From an uncultured Prevotellaceae bacterium (GTDB taxonomy: Bacteria; Bacteroidota; Bacteroidia; Bacteroidales; Bacteroidaceae): a stretch of DNA of 64,000 nucleotides. Location: NCBI GenBank assembly GCA_902778255.1, contig CACYXD010000010.1:40165-104164 (forward strand). Reading direction: 5' to 3'. The translations under genes and the position numbers were made by a program. Below the pieces are notes generated by a model. It had not been told where the DNA came from, searched no databases, and saw only the letters and a program-made list of their open reading frames with translations. This document shows positions 1 to 7,687 of the stretch, piece after piece. Each line of letters starts with the position of its first letter. Position 1 is the stretch's first letter.

Positions 1-258
1 TTTTGCTCGTCAATCTTCGCAGAGACAAAGCCCATGTTCTCAACCTGCCAATAGTTGCAGATGTCGCGGAACTCGGCTGTGGCTCCGTCATAGACATTGG
101 GAGAGTAGGACGACATCAGCAGCGCCATCTTCTTCACGTTGGCAGGCTTGTTGACGCAGTACATGCGCTGGATGGGAGCCTGAATCTGAGCGCAGAGCGT
201 GAAGTAGTAGATGGGTGCAGCCAGCACCAGCACCTCAGCCTCGTTCATCAGCGGCTCA
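1..258 (-). pseudogene. Flavodoxin-fold FMN reductase fragment, runs off left edge
   Basis: Read on the minus strand, this stretch stays open and encodes a segment resembling NADPH-dependent FMN reductase/flavodoxin-family oxidoreductases. It contains EAEVLVLAAPIYYFTL (the strand-loop of the FMN-binding fold), QAPIQRMY and then SSYSPNVYDG. The N-terminal third, with the first FMN-phosphate loop, should lie at higher coordinates but is missing: similarity stops near position 258, where an unrelated T9SS-type tail on the other strand begins. The C-terminus lies outside the window. I infer a gene broken by deletion or recombination; an alternative is that only its 5' part was replaced. No start codon with a ribosome-binding site is visible at the break. 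Confidence 0.6.
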
Positions 259-275
259 ATGGGCGGAACTGGCAC

Positions 276-332
276 CTGGACACAACCAAAGGCATCTACC
301 TCATCGATGGGAAGAAAGTCATCGTGAAATGA
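276..332 (+). pseudogene. Orphan C-terminal T9SS sorting tail
   Basis: The last 18 codons before the TGA encode LDTTKGIYLIDGKKVIVK, which closely matches the end of Prevotella secreted proteins carrying a type IX secretion sorting domain (GIYxxxGKKxxVK). Upstream of it the same frame reads through the antisense of the FMN reductase fragment, so the body of the secreted protein is absent. The tail and the oxidoreductase are truncated at the same place, around 258-275, which suggests a single rearrangement joined the two. It is most likely a remnant without function. Confidence 0.55.
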
Positions 333-337
333 AACAT

Positions 338-753
338 TTACTGCTTCTTCACCCAATTCTCCAAATCTTTCTTCGATGCTTGATTCAACAACTTGCCTTC
401 CTTCCAGTTGACTTCAGTATAAGTGGCTTTCAGGTCTTCGCACGCTTTCTTAATGCTGCTACCGCCAGAGGTGGCGAAAGGAATGACGGTCTTGCCCTTG
501 AACATTTGGAGCAGCGAGAGCCATCATGCTTGCATGAATGGCCGAGTCACGACAAACGAAGACGAAGTCAAGTCGTATGCCTCCATGAAGGTGTTGATAA
601 TCGTCGGACAGGTGTACCACCTTTGAGCATCCCCGCCAAACGGGGAAGCGGCGTAAGCCAAAGGAGCAGATATCCCTGGCTTAAGCCTGCCCCTTACCAA
701 GGGGCTTCAAACATCAAGAGTGCCGCCATCATCATAATAATAATCTTTTTCAT
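338..753 (-). pseudogene. Degenerate secreted flavodoxin gene
   Basis: Pieces of a flavodoxin-like protein lie in order on the minus strand. A start and signal-peptide beginning (MKKIIIMMMAALLMF) lies at 753-713, followed by a PTIINTFMEAYDL segment near 612-560, then FKGKTVIPFATSGGS and a C-terminus ending in NWVKKQ at 338. Between the signal peptide and the middle segment the FMN-binding N-terminal half is missing and replaced by about 100 bp of hairpin-rich DNA. A further extra stretch between the middle and C-terminal pieces contains an in-frame TGA at 524-526. The gene cannot make a complete flavodoxin. The family is often annotated as flavodoxin or NAD(P)H-dependent oxidoreductase in this group. 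Confidence 0.6.
614..712. repeat. Hairpin-rich insertion inside flavodoxin pseudogene
   Basis: This segment interrupts the flavodoxin pseudogene. It contains CCCCTTNNNAAGGGG-type and CCCCGtttggCGGGG stem-loops and the 10-bp palindrome GGCTTAAGCC, and its composition differs from the flanks. It looks like a small non-coding inserted repeat. No second copy was noticed elsewhere in this window, and its exact ends are approximate. Confidence 0.4.
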
Positions 754-775
754 ATAAGTGTTTGTTTAGTTTATC

Positions 776-1879
776 TTATTCTGTATAGTTATGATCCACC
801 ACGATGACAACTTGCTGGTTGGGAACTAAAGGCTGAAGCTCTGCGGTAAGCTGACTGACAAAGGCGGCATCGTCGTGGACGGAGATATCTGGCACGACAT
901 CGACGGACAGATATTTGTTCTTTTCTGAATAGTAGAAACCGTGTACCTGAACAATATTCTTGTGGGCAGCGAGGGCCTGCATCACCTTTGACTGCAACTC
1001 AGCACGACGGTTCTCGCCCGTAGCCACAGCATAGACGCCAACGGTCATGATGATGCCGTGACGCTCGTACATCTGCGTGGAAATGCGTCGTGTCAGACCG
1101 TGAATGTCGTAGGCCGACATCGTGTCATAGACGTTGATGTGCAGCGAACCAATCTTTACGTCTGGGCCGTAGTTGTGCAGGATGAGGTCGTAGACACCAT
1201 GAACGCCCTCGAAGTCGGATACCTCCTTCTGAATCTGCTTGGCGAAGTCTGCCGAAATACTCGTACCCAGCAGTTCGTTGACAGGCGAGGCCAGCATCTC
1301 GATACCTGCCTTGATAATCACTACCGATATCAGGGCGCCAAGGATGCCATCGAGCGACACGCCCCACAGCAACATAACACCCGCTGAGACAAGTGTTGCC
1401 AGCGTGATGACGGCATCGAACAATGCATCAGAACCAGAGGCAATCAGTGCGTCGCTCTTCAGTTGTTCGCCCTTCTTCTTCACATACTGGCCGAGGATGA
1501 GCTTTACCACAATAGCCACCACGATGACCACCAGTGTCACCGTTGTGTATTCCGGCTCCGTGGGGTCAAAGATCTTCTTCACCGACTCGATGAGCGAGGT
1601 GATACCTGCCGACAACACAATGACGGCAATGATGATGGCGCTGAAGTACTCAATACGTCCGAAGCCGAAAGGGTGTTTCCTGTCGGCTGGACGTTGGGAG
1701 AGTTTCGTGCCTACGATAGTGATGACGCTCGACAGCGCATCGCTCAGGTTATTGACGGCATCCATCACAATAGCTACACTACTGGCCAGAATACCTACAG
1801 CGGCCTTAAAGCCTGCCAACAACACGTTGGCGGCAATGCCTATCCAACTGGTACGGATGATTTCTTGACTACGATCCAT
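776..1879 (-). CDS. Cation diffusion facilitator (CDF) metal efflux transporter
   Basis: This 367-aa inner-membrane protein belongs to the CDF family, which exports divalent metal ions in exchange for protons. The N-terminal cation-efflux domain (about residues 10-210) has six hydrophobic segments. Its two metal-site motifs read DAVNNLSD (TM2) and SDALFD (TM5), an all-aspartate DxxxD arrangement more often seen in Mn-type than in His-containing Zn-type members; substrate choice remains an inference. The C-terminal cytoplasmic dimerisation domain (about 215-365) contains the usual alternating beta pattern, including SLHINVYDTMSAYDIH. The ATG start lies about 35 bp from a TACCTTTG box (1913-1920) on the same strand. 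The gene is divergent from the thioesterase gene. Confidence 0.92.
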   Translation of the reverse strand: MDRSQEIIRTSWIGIAANVLLAGFKAAVGILASSVAIVMDAVNNLSDALSSVITIVGTKLSQRPADRKHPFGFGRIEYFSAIIIAVIVLSAGITSLIESVKKIFDPTEPEYTTVTLVVIVVAIVVKLILGQYVKKKGEQLKSDALIASGSDALFDAVITLATLVSAGVMLLWGVSLDGILGALISVVIIKAGIEMLASPVNELLGTSISADFAKQIQKEVSDFEGVHGVYDLILHNYGPDVKIGSLHINVYDTMSAYDIHGLTRRISTQMYERHGIIMTVGVYAVATGENRRAELQSKVMQALAAHKNIVQVHGFYYSEKNKYLSVDVVPDISVHDDAAFVSQLTAELQPLVPNQQVVIVVDHNYTE

Positions 1880-1912
1880 CGCTTATTTCTCCTTATTCTT
1901 CATTTTTATTTG

Positions 1913-1920
1913 CAAAGGTA
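1913..1920 (-). promoter_or_regulatory. -7 box of CDF gene promoter
   Basis: On the minus strand the sequence is TACCTTTG followed by CA, matching the Bacteroidota TAnnTTTG consensus. It is about 33 nt upstream of the CDF start and back-to-back with the thioesterase promoter. Confidence 0.6.
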
Positions 1921-1942
1921 CTCATAATTCCGCGATTATTTG

Positions 1943-1950
1943 TACCTTTG
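1943..1950 (+). promoter_or_regulatory. -7 box of thioesterase promoter
   Basis: TACCTTTG lies 23 bp upstream of the thioesterase ATG. Together with the box at 1913-1920 it forms a compact divergent promoter region. No clear TTG -33 element is visible. Confidence 0.6.
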
Positions 1951-1973
1951 CACCAATTATTAACATAAGTTGA

Positions 1974-2348
1974 ATGATAGAAATAGGACTGAAACATACA
2001 AGTGAACTGACAGTAAACGAGGCTCTGACCGCTATTCAAATGGGGTCTGGCGATATGCCTGTACTTGCTACCCCTGCCATGATGGCCTTGATGGAGAACG
2101 CTGCCATGCTTGCTGTCGCTGATGAACTGCCAGAAGGTTGCACGACTGTTGGCGGTCATATAGAATCTTCGCATCTGAAGCCTTCAAAGATTGGGGACAA
2201 AGTATCAGCTATAGCCGAAGTGACGAAAGTTGAGGGTAAGAAGATAGAGTTCAAAGTGTCTGCCTATTCTGGTGAAGCGCTACTTGGTGAGGGTACACAC
2301 CTGAGATTCATCGTTGACAGGGAACGCTTCATGTCAAAACTTGGTTAA
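1974..2348 (+). CDS. Hotdog-fold thioesterase family protein
   Basis: This 124-aa cytoplasmic protein resembles the fluoroacetyl-CoA thioesterase-like branch of the hotdog superfamily. Visible features are LATPAMMALMENAAM in the first third, the position of the central hotdog helix, and GTxVGGxIxxxHLKPSKIGDKV in the middle, which is the typical substrate-binding strand region. The length fits a single hotdog domain that works as a dimer. Members hydrolyse acyl-CoA thioesters; the acyl substrate cannot be read from the sequence. It is monocistronic with its own promoter. Confidence 0.85.
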   Translation: MIEIGLKHTSELTVNEALTAIQMGSGDMPVLATPAMMALMENAAMLAVADELPEGCTTVGGHIESSHLKPSKIGDKVSAIAEVTKVEGKKIEFKVSAYSGEALLGEGTHLRFIVDRERFMSKLG

Positions 2349-2449
2349 GTGAATTATCTGGAGCTTGTAAATCCATCAGCAAAACGAGGAACCCCATTTC
2401 TGAGATTCCCCGCAAGTCCTCTTTCGAGGCATATAGAGAGTTTCCGGAA

Positions 2450-3151
2450 TTACCTGCGTCCGCCGAAGTGACCAGAACCGCTGTGGTGACCGCTAGTGTT
2501 TTGTGCAATCTGACGATTGGGCGTATTGTGATTGCCATTGCTAGCGTTATGCCCTCTGCCATTATTCACATTCGAATTTGAGTGGCCATTGTTGCGCCAA
2601 GTCTTGTTGTCATTGTTGTAAGCAACAGGCTTGTTGCCATGAGCCGTCGGAGTGTTGTGATGCACTGCAGGAGCGGGCTTGCTCACGTGACGGTCAGCAT
2701 AGAAGCGATCGTGCTTGTGACTGTTTCCACCCTTATAGGTAACGAATACCTTCGGACGGTCATTGTAGAAATGGCCCCTGTTGTAGTGGGAGTACACTGC
2801 GAATGTCCAGCCACCTGCATGCCAAGCTACAGGACGATAGAAGTGAGCCAGGCCCATGTACTTATCGAACTGCCAGCTGTTAAGCACGAAGCGGAGGTCT
2901 GCATTACGACGATCCCACCAGATGCCGAAGACATCACCGTGTCCGTTCAGGCTCATCAGGTAGTCGAAGTTAATCTCATAGACAGCCTCATACTGTGCAG
3001 CAGTGAGGTTCAGCTCGTAAGCCATCTTGTCGCTCAAGAACAGTGCCTCATGCTTTGCAGCGTTGTAGCTCATTGCGTTGGCCGAGATAGTCATGACCAT
3101 CATCATTGCCAGGATCATCAAATGCTTCGTGCTCACGATCATTTTCTTCAT
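2450..3151 (-). CDS. Secreted His/Asn-rich protein of unknown function
   Basis: This 233-aa protein has an N-terminal signal peptide (hydrophobic MILAMMMVMTISANA, residues about 12-26). The next 120 residues form a conserved-looking domain with LSDKMAYELNLTAAQYEAVYEIN and FGIWWDRRNADLRF. From about residue 135 the protein becomes low in complexity and very rich in His, Asn and Gly and ends in HFGGRR. I do not recognise a catalytic motif. The NLTxxQ segment is reminiscent of small secreted Bacteroidota proteins that monitor the envelope, and the His-rich tail could bind metal, but both ideas are inference. It is transcribed divergently from yjbQ. Confidence 0.7.
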   Translation of the reverse strand: MKKMIVSTKHLMILAMMMVMTISANAMSYNAAKHEALFLSDKMAYELNLTAAQYEAVYEINFDYLMSLNGHGDVFGIWWDRRNADLRFVLNSWQFDKYMGLAHFYRPVAWHAGGWTFAVYSHYNRGHFYNDRPKVFVTYKGGNSHKHDRFYADRHVSKPAPAVHHNTPTAHGNKPVAYNNDNKTWRNNGHSNSNVNNGRGHNASNGNHNTPNRQIAQNTSGHHSGSGHFGGRR

Positions 3152-3310
3152 ATCTTAATCTCCTATACTTTAAATGGTGAGACATTAATTTCTTTTTCTC
3201 GGTGCAAAGTACGGCATTTTTCTTGGTATTTACAAAGGAAAAATCATAATCTGGAGGGGGATTTTCCCGAAAAGATAATAGGGAAATCTCCACATATCGA
3301 TTTTTATTCG

Positions 3311-3318
3311 TACTTTTG
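3311..3318 (+). promoter_or_regulatory. -7 box immediately upstream of yjbQ
   Basis: TACTTTTG ends only 8 nt before the ATG at 3327, so the transcript would start a few nt before the start codon, i.e. nearly leaderless. Confidence 0.6.
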
Positions 3319-3326
3319 CAGCCGGT

Positions 3327-3740
3327 ATGGTACAGCAAATTGAAATAACCCTGAAGCCGAAACGTCGCGGCTTCCATTTGGTGACAAGCGAGATAGTGAG
3401 CCAGTTGCCAAAACTCCCGAAGACAGGCATCGTGAACATCTTCACGAAGCATACCAGTTGCGGACTGAGCATCAACGAGAACTGTGATCCTGATGTTCGC
3501 ATCGATATGGAAACCATCTTCAATCGCCTCGTGCCTGAGAATCGTCCTGAGTACGAGCATACGCTGGAAGGTGCAGACGATATGCCAGCCCACGCCAAAT
3601 CGACGCTGAGCGGTGTCAGCATTACCATCCCCATCACCGATGGCCGTCTGAACCTCGGCACCTGGCAAGGGATATACTTTTGCGAATTCCGCAACTATGG
3701 TGGTTCCAGAGAGTTGGTAGTAACAATTATTGGAGATTAA
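3327..3740 (+). CDS. yjbQ: YjbQ-family (UPF0047) protein
   Basis: This 137-aa protein matches the YjbQ/UPF0047 family at full length. The conserved core FTKHTSCGLSINEN lies at about residues 44-57, and EHTLEGADDMPAHAKSTL follows at about 87-104, with the His and Glu residues that line the family pocket. The family is annotated as secondary thiamine-phosphate synthase because overexpressed members can make thiamine phosphate; the physiological role is not settled. The ATG sits next to the -7 box, suggesting a leaderless mRNA. The broken fluC gene starts 4 bp after its stop, so the two were probably one transcript. Confidence 0.9.
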   Translation: MVQQIEITLKPKRRGFHLVTSEIVSQLPKLPKTGIVNIFTKHTSCGLSINENCDPDVRIDMETIFNRLVPENRPEYEHTLEGADDMPAHAKSTLSGVSITIPITDGRLNLGTWQGIYFCEFRNYGGSRELVVTIIGD

Positions 3741-3743
3741 AAC

Positions 3744-4045
3744 ATGAAGGAATTACTCTTAGTCTGCATCGGCAGTTTCTTTGGAGGTGGCTTACGCTAT
3801 CTGGTCGGCAAAGCTGTGCAGTCGTGGGTAGCCGTCTCGTTTCCTTGGGGAACGATGGCAGTCAATGTCATTGGCTGTTTCCTGATTGGCCTGCTTTCAG
3901 GACTATCGCTTGGAGGACAGATTTCACCTACGACTAACTGGTATTGGTGACTGGCTTTTGTGGTGGCTTTACTACCTTCTCGACGTTTATGAACGAGAAT
4001 CTGTTATTAGGTCGCGACGGAGCAATGCTGGTAATCAGATACTAA
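3744..4045 (+). pseudogene. crcB: Frameshifted and truncated fluoride channel gene
   Basis: The first frame encodes MKELLLVCIGSFFGGGLRY, a hydrophobic segment and WGTMAVNVIGCFLIGLLSG, the N-terminal half of a CrcB/Fluc fluoride channel. It ends prematurely at a TGA at 3948-3950. A second frame resumes immediately with [22 protein letters not shown], which contains the channel's highly conserved [12 protein letters not shown] motif. That frame stops after VIRY, about 30 residues before the normal end with its fourth membrane segment. The gene therefore has both a frameshift near 3935-3945 and a missing C-terminus. A sequencing error could explain the shift but not the loss of the end. Confidence 0.85.
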
Positions 4046-4072
4046 AAATGGGAACCCGTAAGGTTCCCATTT
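4046..4072. terminator. Hairpin between fluC remnant and tRNA-Ser
   Basis: An 11-bp perfect stem (AAATGGGAACC / GGTTCCCATTT) with a 5-nt loop has A and T runs on the two sides, so it can terminate transcription from either direction. It separates the yjbQ-fluC unit from the opposing tRNA gene. Confidence 0.75.
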
Positions 4073-4080
4073 GTGCTATT

Positions 4081-4168
4081 TGGCGGAGAGAGAGGGATTC
4101 GAACCCCCGGTGCCTCTCAGCACGGCGGTTTTCAAGACCGCTGTAATCGACCACTCTACCATCTCTCC
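4081..4168 (-). tRNA. tRNA-Ser (anticodon UGA)
   Basis: The minus strand folds as a class II tRNA. The acceptor stem is GGAGAGA/TCTCTCC and the anticodon arm GCGGT-CTTGAAA-ACCGC with anticodon TGA (plus-strand 4132-4134). It has a long variable arm and the T-loop TTCGAAT. The discriminator is G and the terminal CCA is encoded. Confidence 0.95.
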
Positions 4169-4202
4169 AGTGCTCGAACTGCTTCAAAGCGGGTGCAAAG
4201 GT

Positions 4203-4320
4203 ACAGATAAAAAATGAGAAATGAGAAATGAGAAATAAGAAATTACACGTCGTTAAGTAATTTTAACACCAAGACTGTTAAAAAACTCTTCACTCTTAAC
4301 CCTTAACTCTTAACTTCTTA
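4203..4320. repeat. AT-rich degenerate short repeats before mutS2
   Basis: The interval holds four GAGAAAT-like heptamers followed by a CTCTTAACCCTTAACTCTTAAC tract, the reverse complement of the (GTTAAGA)n repeats found after several other genes here. No ORF is visible. Confidence 0.5.
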
Positions 4321-4321
4321 C

Positions 4322-4329
4322 TACCTTTG
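4322..4329 (+). promoter_or_regulatory. -7 box immediately upstream of mutS2
   Basis: TACCTTTG ends 4 nt before the mutS2 ATG, which implies a leaderless or nearly leaderless mRNA. Confidence 0.6.
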
Positions 4330-4333
4330 CAGC

Positions 4334-6913
4334 ATGATTTACCCAAGCAATTTTGAACACAAGATAGGTTTTGACGAGATACGGACACTGTTGAAGGAGC
4401 GCTGTCAGAGTTCACTGGGCCGTAATATGGTGGATGAGATGGCTTTCTCTACCAATGCCGACGAGGTGAACGAATGGCTGCTGCAGACAAATGAGTTTCG
4501 TAGGATCAAGGAGACGACCGACGACTTCCCCATGCAGTATTTCTTTGATATGCGTGAGTCTGTGGCCCGCATCCGTCTGGTAGGCACGCATCTTGAGGAG
4601 AACGAAGTATTTGACCTGCGTCGCTCACTGGAAACGATCAGCAACATCGTCATCTACCTGAACAAAGGAAATGCGTCAGAGAATGACGAGAAGGTGACCT
4701 ACACCTACCCTGCCCTGCAACGTCTGACAAATGATATCATGACCTTCCCCGCCATGATACGGCGTATAGACTCTATCATGGACAAATATGGGAAAATCAA
4801 GGATGGTGCCTCGATGACGCTGGCTGGCATCCGCCATGAACTACAGAAGACGGAGGGCAGCATCTCACGCACGCTCTACACCATACTTCATGCCGCGCAG
4901 CGCGACGGACTGGTGGACAAAGACGCTGCGCCTACCATGCGCGACGGACGACTGATGATTCCCGTAGCACCTGGACTGAAACGAAAGATCAACGGTATTG
5001 TACACGATGAGAGTGCTACGGGAAAGACCGTATTTATTGAGCCTGCCGAGGTGGTAGAGGCTAACAACCGCGTGCGTGAGTTGGAAGCAGAAGAGCGCCG
5101 TGAGGTGATACGTATCCTCACCGTCTTTACCGACGAGGTGCGTCCGCACGTCAGAGGAATTCTGGACTCCTACCGTTTCCTGGCTATCATAGACCTGGTA
5201 CAGGCCAAGACTGCTTTTGCCGAACTGACGAAAGCCTTCGAGCCAAAGGTAGAAAATAGACCCCATATCGACTGGATCAAAGCTATCCACCCATTACTTG
5301 CCCTCTCGCTGGAGAAACAAGGGAAGAAAGTGGTGCCACTGGATATCCTTTTGGAACAAGCCAAGCGTCTGCTGATTATTTCCGGACCTAATGCTGGCGG
5401 AAAGTCAGTCTGTCTGAAGACCGTTGGCTTGCTGCAATATATGCTGCAATGCGGACTGCCCATACCCATCGGCGACCGTTCCACCTGCGGCATCTTTGAG
5501 AATATCATGATAGATATCGGCGATGAGCAGAGCATTGAGGACGATCTGTCAACCTACTCCAGTCATCTGATGAACATGAAACAGATGATCAGGAACTGCA
5601 ATGCCCACACCTTATTATTAATAGATGAGTTTGGAGGCGGCACGGAACCTACAATTGGGGGAGCCATTGCCGAGGCCGTATTGAAGCAGTTCTGGAAGAA
5701 GCAGACCTTCGGCGTCATCACCACCCACTATCAGAACCTGAAGCATTTTGCAGATGACCATGACGGCGTGGTCAATGGTGCCATGCTCTACGACAGACAT
5801 GAGATGCAGGCGCTGTTCCAACTCAGTATCGGACAGCCAGGCTCATCGTTTGCCATCGAGATAGCCCGCAAGACAGGACTGCCTGAGGAGGTTATCAAGG
5901 ATGCCTCTGATATCGTGGGCTCCGAATATATCCAGAGCGACAAGTACCTGCAGGACATCGTGCGTGACAAGCGCTACTGGGAAGGGAAGCGCCAGACCAT
6001 CCATCAGCATGAGAAGCGGTTAGAGGTAAGCGGCAAGAGGCTGGAGGATACTATCGAAGAGATAGAATCGGAACGCAAACAGATACTGCGCCGCGCCAAG
6101 GAACAGGCCGAGGAACTGCTGCGCGAGAGTAACCGCAAGATAGAGGCCGCCATTCGCGAAATCAAGGAGCAACAGGCTGAGAAGGAGGCTACCAAGCGCG
6201 TAAGAGAAGAACTGGAGGCCTTCAAACAGGAGGTCAACGACATCGATACTAAAGCCACCGACGAGGCCATTGAGCGCAAGATCAGACAGATACAGGAGCG
6301 GAAAAAGAGGAAAGAGGAGAAGAGGAAGAATACCAATTCCGCCCACGAGGGAGGAGAAAATGAATACGCTCAGGGAAAAGCCTCTACAGCCAATTCATCG
6401 GCTGCTCTCTCTGAAGGCGAGGCTCTTACCATTGGTTCCACCGTACGTATCAAAGGACTCACCTCGATAGGCAAGATAGAAAAGATTGACGGCAATCAGG
6501 CCACGGTAATCTTTGGCGATATGCGCACCAAGATGCGACTGGAACGACTTGAGAGAGCAAAAGAGATCAAGTCGCAAAGCAAAGCCGAAGAGCGAAACAC
6601 ACAGATTGTGGGGGCCTATGGCAACCTGTCGAACGAGACACGCCAAGCCATCGACTCACGTAAACTGAACTTCCGCCAAGACCTGGACGTGAGAGGTATG
6701 AGAGGAGATGAAGCCATTAATGCCGTGACCTATTTTATCGACGATGCCATCCTGGTGGGGATGTCGCGCGTACGCATCCTTCACGGTACTGGCAACGGCA
6801 TCCTCAGACAGCTGATACGCCAGTATTTAAAGACCATTCCCAACGTGTCCTCATACCGAGATGAGCACGTGCAATTCGGCGGTGCAGGCATCACTGTGGT
6901 CGATATTGAATAG
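4334..6913 (+). CDS. mutS2: MutS2 family ATPase/endonuclease with Smr domain
   Basis: This 859-aa protein is a full-length MutS2. The N-terminal core and lever helices occupy about residues 1-330. The MutS ATPase follows with Walker A SGPNAGGKS near residue 350, Walker B LLIDEFGGGTEP near 430 and ITTHY near 465. A long charged coiled coil (about 540-670, rich in KE and R) comes next. The C-terminal Smr domain (about 780-859) carries LDVRGMRGDEA and the HGTGNGILR motif. MutS2 lacks the mismatch-recognition domain of MutS; it is linked to suppression of recombination and to ribosome-collision rescue in other bacteria. It is a single-gene unit by position. Confidence 0.96.
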   Translation: MIYPSNFEHKIGFDEIRTLLKERCQSSLGRNMVDEMAFSTNADEVNEWLLQTNEFRRIKETTDDFPMQYFFDMRESVARIRLVGTHLEENEVFDLRRSLETISNIVIYLNKGNASENDEKVTYTYPALQRLTNDIMTFPAMIRRIDSIMDKYGKIKDGASMTLAGIRHELQKTEGSISRTLYTILHAAQRDGLVDKDAAPTMRDGRLMIPVAPGLKRKINGIVHDESATGKTVFIEPAEVVEANNRVRELEAEERREVIRILTVFTDEVRPHVRGILDSYRFLAIIDLVQAKTAFAELTKAFEPKVENRPHIDWIKAIHPLLALSLEKQGKKVVPLDILLEQAKRLLIISGPNAGGKSVCLKTVGLLQYMLQCGLPIPIGDRSTCGIFENIMIDIGDEQSIEDDLSTYSSHLMNMKQMIRNCNAHTLLLIDEFGGGTEPTIGGAIAEAVLKQFWKKQTFGVITTHYQNLKHFADDHDGVVNGAMLYDRHEMQALFQLSIGQPGSSFAIEIARKTGLPEEVIKDASDIVGSEYIQSDKYLQDIVRDKRYWEGKRQTIHQHEKRLEVSGKRLEDTIEEIESERKQILRRAKEQAEELLRESNRKIEAAIREIKEQQAEKEATKRVREELEAFKQEVNDIDTKATDEAIERKIRQIQERKKRKEEKRKNTNSAHEGGENEYAQGKASTANSSAALSEGEALTIGSTVRIKGLTSIGKIEKIDGNQATVIFGDMRTKMRLERLERAKEIKSQSKAEERNTQIVGAYGNLSNETRQAIDSRKLNFRQDLDVRGMRGDEAINAVTYFIDDAILVGMSRVRILHGTGNGILRQLIRQYLKTIPNVSSYRDEHVQFGGAGITVVDIE

Positions 6914-6967
6914 GCTTGAGGCATGTCAACAAGACGAGGCTTGATGAAATTTTAACACAAAAATTTG

Positions 6968-6997
6968 TTGCACTATGGAGTTTTTTATGTATCTTTG
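6968..6997 (+). promoter_or_regulatory. Promoter upstream of SLT-like gene
   Basis: A TTG (6968-6970) and TATCTTTG (6990-6997) are separated by 19 bp, matching the Bacteroidota -33/-7 arrangement. About 100 nt of leader follows before the ORF. Confidence 0.7.
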
Positions 6998-7018
6998 CAC
7001 CCGATAATCAAAGACAAC

Positions 7019-7081
7019 GCCCGTCACTTCTCGTGAGAGATAGGGCAGAAAGCATAGAAACACGGGCCTTGGAAAAGCCCC
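7019..7081 (+). other. Potentially structured 5' leader RNA
   Basis: The leader can form a GCCC...GGGC hairpin (7019-7022 with 7043-7046, with an inner TCTC/GAGA). It can alternatively pair GCCCGT (7019-7024) with ACGGGC (7062-7067), and that 3' segment can also form GGGC/GCCC (7064-7067 with 7077-7080). The pairings are mutually exclusive in part. No known riboswitch class was recognised. Confidence 0.3.
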
Positions 7082-7097
7082 TATAACCATAGTGAAT

Positions 7098-7532
7098 ATG
7101 AGAAGATTAGTAAAGCTATTCTGTCTGAGCTTGTCGGTACAATTCCTAACGTCCCTCAGTGCTGGGGCTACTAACAATGAGACAAGCGAAGAGCCATTTG
7201 ATTGGACCCCTGTGATAGAGGCCATCATGATGGTGGAGAGCGAAGGAAATCCGAATGCCGTAAGCGGAAGCTCGGTAGGTGCCTTGCAGATCACACCTAT
7301 TGTAGTGCGCGAATGCAACTACATTCTGAAAGCCAACGGCAGTAGTCTGCGCTACACATTGGCCGATCGCTATGACGTGGCCAAGTCAAAAGAGATGTTC
7401 CTTCTGATTCAGTCGAAGTACAACAAAGAGAACAGCGTTGAGAAAGCAATACGTTCTTGGAACGGTGGTCCTCGCTATAGTAAACGTGCCACCCAGAGTT
7501 ATTACAACAAAGTACTGAGACACATGAGATGA
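7098..7532 (+). CDS. Small secreted SLT (lytic transglycosylase-like) protein
   Basis: This is a 144-aa protein; a GTG two codons upstream (7092) is a possible alternative start. It has a signal peptide (LVKLFCLSLSVQFLTSLSAG) and a single SLT-like domain. The domain contains VIEAIMMVESEGNPNAVSG, where the glutamate of the MVESxGNP motif is the expected catalytic acid. GALQITP and a late SWNGGPRYSKRA segment are also typical of the fold. It is shorter than classical Slt or Mlt enzymes and has no cell-wall binding domain. I infer peptidoglycan cleavage in the periplasm. It is monocistronic, bounded by its own promoter and a strong terminator. Confidence 0.8.
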   Translation: MRRLVKLFCLSLSVQFLTSLSAGATNNETSEEPFDWTPVIEAIMMVESEGNPNAVSGSSVGALQITPIVVRECNYILKANGSSLRYTLADRYDVAKSKEMFLLIQSKYNKENSVEKAIRSWNGGPRYSKRATQSYYNKVLRHMR

Positions 7533-7567
7533 GCATTTGGTTGAATGCTGTTTAATGAATCCAATAC

Positions 7568-7610
7568 AATCCGGTTGTGAGGTCTTGAGCCTTGCGACCG
7601 GATTTTTTTC
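7568..7610 (+). terminator. Intrinsic terminator after SLT gene
   Basis: The stem AATCCGGT / ACCGGATT is followed directly by a run of T (7603-7609). It ends the SLT transcript ahead of the esterase promoter. Confidence 0.8.
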
Positions 7611-7687
7611 GCTTTCACACTAAAAAAACACTCTAAAGATTTCTCCTATTGAAATTTTGGTATTACCTTTGTAGTGACATTCATCAG

